From: Aquimarina agarilytica ZC1
GTDB taxonomy: Bacteria > Bacteroidota > Bacteroidia > Flavobacteriales > Flavobacteriaceae
NCBI RefSeq assembly: GCF_000255455.1
Contig: NZ_JH621247.1
Coordinates: 144,319-187,631, forward strand
Direction: 5' to 3'
Length of the DNA stretch: 43,313 nt
Numbering within the stretch: position 1 is the stretch's first letter; each line of letters starts with the position of its first letter. Below are positions 24,033 through 30,756 of this stretch, piece after piece. The translations under genes were made by a program, and so were the position numbers. Under the pieces are notes generated by a model, which worked only from the letters and a program-made list of their open reading frames with translations, was not told the origin of the DNA and did no database searches.

Positions 24033-24890
24033 ATGATAAGTAAGGAGCAATTTAACCATGAAATAGAATTAATCATTGCTAATGCCATTCGTGAAGACGT
24101 TGGTGATGGAGATCATAGTTCATTAGCATGTATACCAAAAGACACTCAAGGAAAGGCAAAACTATTGGTGAAAGACGAAGGGATTTTAGCAGGAGTGGCG
24201 TTTGCTAAACAAGTTTGTGCTTATGTAGATCCTAATCTTGAAATTGAAGTGTTAATACCAGATGGTAGTGCTGTTAAGTACGGAGATATTGCTTTTTATA
24301 TTTCTGGAAGTTCATTAGCTATTTTAAAAGCTGAGCGATTAGTGTTAAATGCTATGCAGCGAATGAGTGCTATAGCGACTAAAACTAAGTTTTTTGTTGA
24401 TTTATTAGCGGGTACAGGAACAAAAATTTTAGATACCAGAAAAACCACGCCGGGAATACGTGCGCTAGAAAAATGGGCAGTAACCATTGGTGGGGGTGAA
24501 AATCATCGTTTTGCATTATATGATATGATCATGCTTAAGGATAATCATATTGATTTTGCAGGAGGTATTACACAGGCTATTAATCAAACAAAAAGCTATT
24601 TAAAGGAAACCGGCCGTGATTTAAAAATAATAGTAGAAGCACGCGATTTAAATGAAATTAAAGAAATTTTAAAATCCGATGGGGTATATCGTATTTTAAT
24701 TGATAACTTTAATTACGAAGATACGCGTGAAGCAGTTCGATTAATTGGGGATACCTGTTTAACAGAATCTAGTGGAGGAATTGATGAGCATACCATTCGA
24801 AAATATGCTGAATGTGGTGTCAATTATATCAGTAGTGGAGCGTTAACGCATTCGGTATATAATTTAGATTTAAGTTTAAAAGCAGTATGA
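24033..24890 (+). CDS. nadC: carboxylating nicotinate-nucleotide diphosphorylase (quinolinate phosphoribosyltransferase)
   Basis: NadC makes nicotinate mononucleotide from quinolinate and PRPP in NAD synthesis. The 285 residues show the N-terminal EDVGDGDHS, the TRKTTPG(I)R substrate loop, GGGENHRFALYDMIMLKDNH, and the phosphate-binding ESSGGI near residue 250. A possible promoter (TTG at 23977, 20 bases, TACTTTG at 24000) is one base short of the consensus. The next gene begins one base after the stop, so the two are coupled. The kmo gene at 36024 could in principle supply quinolinate precursors, but it lies elsewhere. Confidence 0.97.
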   Translation: MISKEQFNHEIELIIANAIREDVGDGDHSSLACIPKDTQGKAKLLVKDEGILAGVAFAKQVCAYVDPNLEIEVLIPDGSAVKYGDIAFYISGSSLAILKAERLVLNAMQRMSAIATKTKFFVDLLAGTGTKILDTRKTTPGIRALEKWAVTIGGGENHRFALYDMIMLKDNHIDFAGGITQAINQTKSYLKETGRDLKIIVEARDLNEIKEILKSDGVYRILIDNFNYEDTREAVRLIGDTCLTESSGGIDEHTIRKYAECGVNYISSGALTHSVYNLDLSLKAV

Positions 24891-24891
24891 T

Positions 24892-25815
24892 TTGTCATTT
24901 AAATTAACAAAAATAGGATTAAAAATACCAGGGGTACTTTTGTTAACTAAAGTGCTTAAAAAAATTGTAATACCGGGTTTTGAAGGACTTTCAATTTACG
25001 ATTTAGTAAAAATGTACGTAAATGGAATAGTTGAAGGGGCATTTAGTACACGTGCGTCTGCTATTTCATTTAGTGTTTTTACGGCTATTTTTCCTTTTTT
25101 ATTATTTTTATTAAACTTAATATCGGTAATACCAATTGATGGTTTTCAGGAGGAATTTATTGTTTTTATAAATAGTTTATTGCCGCCGCGAACTTCAGAT
25201 TTTTTTGATAGTATAATTTATGATATAGCCAATAAGCCTAGACCAGGTTTATTGTCTTCTACATTTGTGCTTTCGATGGTGTTTATGACAAATGGGATTA
25301 ATGCTGTTTTTTCGGGATTTCAAAACTCATTTCATACCAAAATAAGTCGTAACTTTTTAAAACAATATGGTGTAGCGTTTTGGGTGGCAATAATTGTGGC
25401 ATTGTTCTTGATATCTACGGTGTATATCATTCTGTATTTTACATATTTAGTTACAGCTTATGAGCAATTTTTAATAGGTGATACTATATTTTGGTTAAAA
25501 TTTGGAAGAGTAGGAATTTTCATTTTAATGATTTTTACAACTATGGCAACATTATTTTATTTTGGAACAAAAGAAGGGAGAATTACTCGTTTTTTTTCGC
25601 CTGGAGCAGTATTAACAACAGTTTTAATAATTGTGACTACATATTTGTTCGGATTTTATATCGATAATTTTTCTCGTTATAACGAGTTGTATGGTTCAAT
25701 TGGTGCCTTATTAATATTGATGTTTTATATTTGGATTAATGCAAATTTAGTTTTGTTAGGATATGAGCTTAATGCCAGTTTAAGAAATTTAAAAATGCAA
25801 ACAGTTAATAAATAA
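24892..25815 (+). CDS. YihY/BrkB family membrane protein
   Basis: A 307-residue inner-membrane protein of the YihY/virulence factor BrkB family with about six membrane segments (roughly 50-80, 110-130, 150-180, 200-225, 235-255, 265-290) and the family segment ASAISFSVFTAIFPFLLFLL. Despite old names (RNase BN, serum resistance), its molecular role is not settled. It uses a TTG start one base after the nadC stop; the only nearby ATG (24887) is out of frame, so translation is coupled to nadC. Confidence 0.88.
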   Translation: MSFKLTKIGLKIPGVLLLTKVLKKIVIPGFEGLSIYDLVKMYVNGIVEGAFSTRASAISFSVFTAIFPFLLFLLNLISVIPIDGFQEEFIVFINSLLPPRTSDFFDSIIYDIANKPRPGLLSSTFVLSMVFMTNGINAVFSGFQNSFHTKISRNFLKQYGVAFWVAIIVALFLISTVYIILYFTYLVTAYEQFLIGDTIFWLKFGRVGIFILMIFTTMATLFYFGTKEGRITRFFSPGAVLTTVLIIVTTYLFGFYIDNFSRYNELYGSIGALLILMFYIWINANLVLLGYELNASLRNLKMQTVNK

Positions 25816-25828
25816 TAATTAAGAAATT

Positions 25829-26392
25829 ATGAAGAAAGTATTACTAGCATTAGTCGCTTTAATGATGTTGAACTCAGCAGTAGCGCAAACTGTAATAGGT
25901 GATGCAACATTGCCTAATAACAAAACTTATGAATCTCATGAGCTTATTTTGAATGGAGCTGGATTACGTGAAAAATTATGGTTTGATTTGTATGCCGCTG
26001 GTTTATTTTTGAAGGAGAAAAATACAGATGCGGATGCAGTCGTAGCAGCAGACCAACCAATGGCAATACATTTAGTTATCTTATCTGGAATGTTGTCAAA
26101 AAAGAAAATGATTGGTGCGTTTAGAGATGGATTTGAAAATACAAATGATAAAGCTACTGTTCAAAAGCTTCAATCTAAAATAGATAAATATGTCTCATTC
26201 ATCTCTGAAGAAATTAGTGTGAGTGATCGGTATGATATCATTTATACCACAGAAAAAGGAAACGAATTATACAAAAATGGAAAACTACTAGGAGCTATTG
26301 AAGGTCTTGAATTTAAAAAAGCATTATTTAATATATGGCTTTCAAAAGAACCTGTAGATGATGATTTAAAAGATAGTATGTTAGGAAATTAA
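25829..26392 (+). CDS. secreted chalcone isomerase-like protein, copy 1
   Basis: A 187-residue protein with a signal peptide (1-19, cleavage near AVA-QT) and a chalcone isomerase-like domain (about 22-185; LNGAGLREKLWFDLYAAGLFL is typical). Bacterial members are thought to bind fatty acids or other lipids rather than to isomerise chalcones. It starts 13 bases after the BrkB-like gene and is followed by a related copy. The substrate is unknown. Confidence 0.85.
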   Translation: MKKVLLALVALMMLNSAVAQTVIGDATLPNNKTYESHELILNGAGLREKLWFDLYAAGLFLKEKNTDADAVVAADQPMAIHLVILSGMLSKKKMIGAFRDGFENTNDKATVQKLQSKIDKYVSFISEEISVSDRYDIIYTTEKGNELYKNGKLLGAIEGLEFKKALFNIWLSKEPVDDDLKDSMLGN

Positions 26393-26399
26393 AAAATAG

Positions 26400-26407
26400 T
26401 ATCTTTG
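26400..26407 (+). promoter_or_regulatory. -7 element of chalcone isomerase-like copy 2
   Basis: TATCTTTG matches TAnnTTTG and lies 33 bases before the ATG at 26441. It shows that the in-frame TTG at 26405 is part of a promoter and not a start codon. Confidence 0.55.
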
Positions 26408-26440
26408 CAAACTTTAAAACCCAAATTTAAAACCCTAAAT

Positions 26441-27007
26441 ATGAAACAATTACTTATAACCCTTGCGTTGCTTTGCTCGGTTGTAGCTACTGGATATGCT
26501 CAAATCCCTGTAGGAAGAACAGTTATGGAATATGAAGTTGAGTATGATGATACCACACTTAAAATGAATGGAGCGGGAACATGTTCAATGCTTTTTATTG
26601 AATTATACTCTGGTGGTCTTTATTTACAGGAAAAAAGTAGCGATCCAATTGCTATAGCATATGATGATGAAACAATGGCTATTCGAATTAAAATCACATC
26701 AAAATTGATTAAGCGTGAAACAATGTTGAGTGCCATCGAAGAAGGTTTTGAGAAAGCTACCGAAGGTAAAACAGGTCCTTTAAAAGATAGAATAGCAAAA
26801 GTTAGAGAGTATTATGCGAAGCCGATAAGTAAAGGAGATTTGTTAGAGCTTGTGTATGTCAAGGGTAAGGGAGTTTTCTGTTACTTAAACTCTAAAGAGC
26901 TTGGTGTTATCGAGGGACAAGATTTTAAATTCGCTTTATTTAAAATATGGTTAGGTGAAAATCCAGCTAGTGAAAGTTTAAAGAAAGGGATGTTAGGAGA
27001 TTTTTAG
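26441..27007 (+). CDS. secreted chalcone isomerase-like protein, copy 2
   Basis: I start at the ATG at 26441 (188 residues): MKQLLITLALLCSVVATGYAQ is a clean signal peptide, and the longer reading from TTG 26405 overlaps a promoter element. The mature protein has the same fold and the same landmarks as copy 1 (LKMNGAGTCSMLFIELYSGGLYL; VIEGQDFKFALFKIWLGENP). The two are clearly diverged, so the duplication is old. Closed by a terminator. Confidence 0.85.
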   Translation: MKQLLITLALLCSVVATGYAQIPVGRTVMEYEVEYDDTTLKMNGAGTCSMLFIELYSGGLYLQEKSSDPIAIAYDDETMAIRIKITSKLIKRETMLSAIEEGFEKATEGKTGPLKDRIAKVREYYAKPISKGDLLELVYVKGKGVFCYLNSKELGVIEGQDFKFALFKIWLGENPASESLKKGMLGDF

Positions 27008-27030
27008 AAAACAACTCATTTTATAATATT

Positions 27031-27072
27031 AAAACCTTAATTGTGATTATTTGAGCAATTAAGGTTTTTTTT
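27031..27072 (+). terminator. terminator after the chalcone isomerase-like genes
   Basis: AAAACCTTAATTG pairs with CAATTAAGGTTTT around a 12-base loop, followed by more T. Confidence 0.88.
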
Positions 27073-27098
27073 ATATGTAAAATTAACTATTTAGTTTA

Positions 27099-27128
27099 TT
27101 GTAGTTTAAATACAATAGCTTATATTTG
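27099..27128 (+). promoter_or_regulatory. main promoter of the sulfate assimilation operon
   Basis: TTG (27099-27101), 19 bases, TATATTTG (27121-27128): exact consensus. Just downstream, TTAAT-C-CCTA and TAGG-A-ATTAA (about 27139-27166) form an interrupted dyad, a candidate operator. Confidence 0.8.
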
Positions 27129-27188
27129 CACTCAGAAATTAATCCCTACTAACCCGATAGGAATTAAATATTTTACGACAAACTAGGT

Positions 27189-27446
27189 ATGATAACAGAA
27201 AAAGTAGCAGGAGCAAATACTACATATGCGCAAGATGCGAGTTCGGAAAAACCAATTCGGAGTGTTGTGAAAGCAGTCAGTTGGCGTGTGGTAGGTACAC
27301 TGGATACTTTAGTGGTGTCCTATTTAGTACTCGGTGAAGGAAGGTTAGGGGAGGCTTCAGCAATTGCAGGAGTGGATTTTGTAACTAAAATGATTTTATA
27401 CTTTGCTCACGAAAGAGTTTGGAATAAGGTAAAATGGGGAAAGTAG
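27189..27446 (+). CDS. DUF2061 family small membrane protein
   Basis: An 85-residue protein. Residues about 22-82 form the DUF2061 domain: SVVKAVSWRVVGTLDTLVVSYLV, then a second hydrophobic helix and the ending FAHERVWNKVKWGK, giving two membrane helices. In Flavobacteria and proteobacteria such genes occur at the front of sulfate assimilation operons, but the function is not known. It is the first gene after the main operon promoter, 78 bases ahead of cysH. Confidence 0.9.
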   Translation: MITEKVAGANTTYAQDASSEKPIRSVVKAVSWRVVGTLDTLVVSYLVLGEGRLGEASAIAGVDFVTKMILYFAHERVWNKVKWGK

Positions 27447-27487
27447 TTTGATATTGCTTTTTTAGGATAGTAGTAAAAATAAATTTT

Positions 27488-27522
27488 GCTGAAAGTGAAT
27501 AACTGACGGCTGAAAGCTGAAA
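27488..27522. repeat. heptad array, gap A (DUF2061-cysH)
   Basis: Five 7-base units in strict register: GCTGAAA, GTGAATA, ACTGACG, GCTGAAA, GCTGAAA. The last unit ends two bases before the cysH ATG. No matching left arm was seen in this gap. Confidence 0.8.
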
Positions 27523-27524
27523 AT

Positions 27525-28154
27525 ATGAGTTTTACACAAGAAGAAATAGTAAAATATAACGAGGAACTTAAAGGGAAAACGCCTTTGGAAATCGTACAGT
27601 GGGCAGTAAGTAAGGCGAAAAAACCTGTGGTAACAACAAATTTTAGACCTTACGAAGCTTCGATATTGGAAGTATGCGTTGCGGCAAAAGCTGATATCCC
27701 TGTTATTTGGTGTGATTCTGGTTACAATACGCCAAATACGTATCGCCATGCCGAAGCTGTAATTGCGCAATTGAATCTAAATGTGGATTTGTATGTGCCT
27801 CAACAAACAGTAGCACACAGGGATGTGGTTATGGGAGTACCTGGGGTTGATGATCCTAAGCATGCTGAATTTACGAAGCGGGTGAAATTAGAGCCTTTTG
27901 GTAGAGCAATGGAAGCACATAAACCAGATGTTTGGTTTACAAATTTAAGAAAAGGACAAACCACATTGCGTGACTCGTTGGATATATTAAGTTTGGGAGC
28001 TAATGGCGTATTAAAAGTAAGTCCTTTTTATAATTACTCTGATGCCGAATTGGATGTCTATTTATCAGAAAAAGGATTGCCAAATGAACATAAGTATTTC
28101 GATCCAACTAAAGTCTTAGGGAATAGGGAGTGTGGATTACATACGAGTAATTAA
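27525..28154 (+). CDS. cysH: phosphoadenylyl-sulfate reductase family protein
   Basis: A 209-residue PAPS/APS reductase, which reduces activated sulfate to sulfite with thioredoxin-type electrons. The N-terminal nucleotide-binding TNFRPYEASILEV segment and the C-terminal catalytic ECGLH (Cys near 204) are present. The paired cysteines (CC...CxxC) that hold the 4Fe-4S cluster of APS-specific enzymes are absent: the protein has only three cysteines. By family rules it should prefer PAPS, which needs an APS kinase (CysC), and none is in this operon. Other possibility: a cluster-free enzyme that accepts APS. Confidence 0.93.
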   Translation: MSFTQEEIVKYNEELKGKTPLEIVQWAVSKAKKPVVTTNFRPYEASILEVCVAAKADIPVIWCDSGYNTPNTYRHAEAVIAQLNLNVDLYVPQQTVAHRDVVMGVPGVDDPKHAEFTKRVKLEPFGRAMEAHKPDVWFTNLRKGQTTLRDSLDILSLGANGVLKVSPFYNYSDAELDVYLSEKGLPNEHKYFDPTKVLGNRECGLHTSN

Positions 28155-28228
28155 AATGTGATATTTGTTCTGTCGAATCGTTTTAGTTTTTATGGTATTA
28201 CTAGCTAAAATGAATGATGAAAATAAAA

Positions 28229-28259
28229 TTGATAATCCCCTTAATGAGCCGTATTTTTG
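28229..28259 (+). promoter_or_regulatory. internal promoter before cysD
   Basis: TTG (28229-28231), 20 bases, TATTTTTG (28252-28259) in the cysH-cysD gap. The gap (187 bases) is the longest in the operon, so cysDN and what follows can probably be expressed separately from cysH. Confidence 0.6.
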
Positions 28260-28302
28260 CAAATTCAAAAAGGGAGATAAAATAAATAAGAAATTATTGA
28301 TA

Positions 28303-28337
28303 GCTGAAAGCCATAGGTGGACAGCTGAAAGCTGAAA
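28303..28337. repeat. heptad array, gap B (cysH-cysD)
   Basis: Five units: GCTGAAA, GCCATAG, GTGGACA, GCTGAAA, GCTGAAA, ending four bases before the cysD ATG. The number, order and length of units parallel gap A. Confidence 0.8.
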
Positions 28338-28341
28338 AAAA

Positions 28342-29244
28342 ATGAGTAAAGAACTTTCAATAAATCCATTAGAAACAGAAGCGATACATATATTTCGCGA
28401 AGTAGTTTCTCAGTTCGAAAAGCCAGTATTGTTATTTTCGGGAGGAAAAGATTCTATTACATTGGTGCGTTTGGCGCAAAAAGCCTTCTGGCCAGCAAAA
28501 ATACCTTTTCCATTGTTGCACGTGGATACAGGTCATAATTTCCCTGAAACTATCGAATTTAGAGATCGTTTAGCTAAGGAGTTGGGTGTGGAGCTTATTG
28601 TGCGTAATGTGCAAGATGCTATTGATGCAGGTAAAGTGAAGGAAGAAACGGGGAAGTACGCAAGTCGTAATTCATTACAAACAGTAACACTTTTAGATGC
28701 TTTAGAAGAATTTAAATTCGATGCCGCTATTGGTGGAGCGCGTCGTGATGAAGAAAAGGCACGTGCTAAAGAGCGTATTTTTTCGGTACGTGATGATTTT
28801 GGACAGTGGGATGAAAAAAACCAACGTCCAGAATTGTTTGATATGTTGAACGGAAAAATTGATTTAGGTCAGAACGTTCGCGTATTTCCAATTAGTAACT
28901 GGACAGAATTGGATGTATGGAGTTATATAGAGCAAGAAGAAATTGAAATTCCTTCTATTTATTTTGCGCACAAACGTAAAACTTTTGTTCGTGATGGCAT
29001 GATATGGTCTGCCGAAGATGATGTAGTGTATAGAGAAGAAGATGAAATTGTAGAAGAGCGATTAGTGCGTTTTCGTACTGTAGGTGATATGTCATGTACC
29101 GCAGCGGTACTTTCAGATGCTGTAAGTATCGAAAAAGTAGTAGGTGAGATTAGAGAAAGTACAATTTCAGAACGTGGTGCGCGTATTGATGATAAACGAT
29201 CCGAAGCTGCAATGGAAACACGTAAGCAACAAGGGTACTTTTAA
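28342..29244 (+). CDS. cysD: sulfate adenylyltransferase subunit 2
   Basis: CysD is the catalytic subunit of ATP sulfurylase and forms adenosine 5'-phosphosulfate from sulfate and ATP. The PP-loop SGGKDS is at residues 33-38. The 300-residue length matches E. coli CysD (302). Other typical segments are GGARRDEEKARAKERIFS and the C-terminal RTVGDMSCTAAV. It pairs with the GTPase CysN encoded next. Confidence 0.97.
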   Translation: MSKELSINPLETEAIHIFREVVSQFEKPVLLFSGGKDSITLVRLAQKAFWPAKIPFPLLHVDTGHNFPETIEFRDRLAKELGVELIVRNVQDAIDAGKVKEETGKYASRNSLQTVTLLDALEEFKFDAAIGGARRDEEKARAKERIFSVRDDFGQWDEKNQRPELFDMLNGKIDLGQNVRVFPISNWTELDVWSYIEQEEIEIPSIYFAHKRKTFVRDGMIWSAEDDVVYREEDEIVEERLVRFRTVGDMSCTAAVLSDAVSIEKVVGEIRESTISERGARIDDKRSEAAMETRKQQGYF

Positions 29245-29245
29245 T

Positions 29246-29386
29246 AGTTGTGAGTTAGCAGTTGTGGGTTGAGTGTCTTTTCAATTGCTGTAAAATAAGT
29301 TATAAACAGATAAAATAGGAGTTTTAGTTTAGTGGTCAATATAAATTAAGTCTGACAACTGACAACTAAAAACTACCAACCAAAAT
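29246..29386. repeat. paired heptad arrays, gap C (cysD-cysN)
   Basis: Left arm 29246-29273, starting two bases after the cysD stop: AGTTGTG, AGTTAGC, AGTTGTG, GGTTGAG. Right arm 29352-29386: CTGACAA, CTGACAA, CTAAAAA, CTACCAA, CCAAAAT, ending three bases before the cysN ATG. The left arm is similar to the reverse complement of the right, with for example CAGTTGT facing ACAACTG. Confidence 0.75.
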
Positions 29387-29389
29387 AGG

Positions 29390-30637
29390 ATGGAAGTATT
29401 AAAAATAGCAACAGCAGGAAGTGTCGATGACGGTAAAAGTACCTTAATCGGTCGTATCCTTTATGATACAAAATCATTAACTACAGATAAATTAGAAGCT
29501 ATTGAAACACGTAGTAAAGCTAATGGCTTTGACTATTTGGATTTTTCATTGGCAACCGATGGTCTAGTAGCAGAGCGTGAGCAAGGGATTACTATTGATG
29601 TAGCACATATTTACTTTTCAACAGCAAAAAAGAGTTACATTATTGCAGATACTCCAGGTCATATTGAGTATACACGAAATATGGTTACAGGGGCATCAAC
29701 ATCGCAAGCATCTATTATATTAGTTGATGCACGTAATGGTGTTATTGAGCAGACATATCGTCACTTTTTTATCAATAATTTATTGAGAATAAAAGATATT
29801 GTAGTTGCTGTAAATAAAATGGATTTAGTAGATTTTTCGGAAGAAAAATTTAATGCTATCAAAGCTGAGTTCGAAAAAATGATAGCTCAAAGTGATTACA
29901 AGGATCAAAACATCACTTTTGTACCGATTAGCGCTTTAAAAGGAGATAATGTTGTTTCTACATCAGAAAATACACCTTGGTACAAAGGAGAGTCTATTCT
30001 GGATCATTTGGAAAAGTTAGAAGCTCAAGATGTATTTGAAAAAGGACAAGCGCGTTTTCCAGTACAAACGGTTATTCGTCCTAAGAAAGATGAATTTCAT
30101 GATTTTAGAGGATATGCAGGGAAACTTTATGGAGGTGATTTAGCTGTTGGTGATCAAGTAACAGTATTACCATCATTAACAAAATCGAAAATTAAAGAGA
30201 TTTATTTCTTTGATAAAAAATTTGACAAAGCAGGTAGAGGAAGTTCAATTAATGTAACTTTAGAAGACAATATTAATGTATCTCGTGGGGATATGATTGT
30301 GAAAACCGGTGAAGAGCCAGGAGTTCACAAAACATTAAAAGCTAAAGTATGTTGGATGGATAGTAAAAACCTAGTTGGAGGTACTAAATATTTATTACAA
30401 CATGGAGTAAATAGAGTGCAAGCTATGGTTACTGGTATTGATAATGTATTAGCTCCGGATTTTTCAGGAGAGGATGCCTCGGCAGATGCATTAGCATTAA
30501 ATCAAATAGGTGAAGTAAACATTAAGTTAGCAAAGCCTGTTTTTTATGATAAGTACGCAGAAAATAAAACCAATGGATCATTCATATTAATTGATCCACA
30601 AACAAACCACACGGCAGGAGTAGGGTTTATACAGTAG
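29390..30637 (+). CDS. cysN: sulfate adenylyltransferase subunit 1 (GTPase)
   Basis: CysN is the regulatory GTPase subunit that drives ATP sulfurylase. The EF-Tu-like G domain has the P-loop GSVDDGKST (10-18), DTPGH (87-91) and NKMD (142-145); two beta-barrel domains follow. At 415 residues it is shorter than E. coli CysN (475) and carries no fused APS kinase (CysC) domain, unlike many bifunctional homologues. It forms the heterodimer with CysD. Confidence 0.96.
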   Translation: MEVLKIATAGSVDDGKSTLIGRILYDTKSLTTDKLEAIETRSKANGFDYLDFSLATDGLVAEREQGITIDVAHIYFSTAKKSYIIADTPGHIEYTRNMVTGASTSQASIILVDARNGVIEQTYRHFFINNLLRIKDIVVAVNKMDLVDFSEEKFNAIKAEFEKMIAQSDYKDQNITFVPISALKGDNVVSTSENTPWYKGESILDHLEKLEAQDVFEKGQARFPVQTVIRPKKDEFHDFRGYAGKLYGGDLAVGDQVTVLPSLTKSKIKEIYFFDKKFDKAGRGSSINVTLEDNINVSRGDMIVKTGEEPGVHKTLKAKVCWMDSKNLVGGTKYLLQHGVNRVQAMVTGIDNVLAPDFSGEDASADALALNQIGEVNIKLAKPVFYDKYAENKTNGSFILIDPQTNHTAGVGFIQ

Positions 30638-30640
30638 TCA

Positions 30641-30749
30641 TCAGCCTTTGGCTGAAGTACTAAGTAGTGAGTACAAAGTATTAAGTTTTAAAGTGTTTGA
30701 TAAAGTTGTAACATCGAACGGACAACTAACAACAGACAACTAACAACCA
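30641..30749. repeat. heptad arrays, gap D (cysN-sir)
   Basis: After the cysN stop comes a perfect small hairpin, TCAGCC-TTT-GGCTGA (30641-30655). It is followed by five heptads beginning AGT (30656-30690: AGTACTA, AGTAGTG, AGTACAA, AGTATTA, AGTTTTA). Before sir lie four heptads (30722-30749: ACAACTA, ACAACAG, ACAACTA, ACAACCA), ending seven bases before the ATG. Confidence 0.75.
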
Positions 30750-30756
30750 AATTAAG

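Noticed and set aside
26405..26440. Longer N-terminus of chalcone isomerase-like copy 2 from TTG 26405
   Set aside because: The TTG is inside a -7 promoter element and the extension ruins a clear signal peptide that begins at 26441.
27102..27188. S-adenosylmethionine riboswitch before the sulfur operon
   Set aside because: Only a short interrupted dyad is present; the leader is ~60 bases and shows no known riboswitch core.
27462..27770. Reverse ORF of 102 codons over the cysH start
   Set aside because: Overlaps cysH and its heptad array and has no family resemblance; a shadow.
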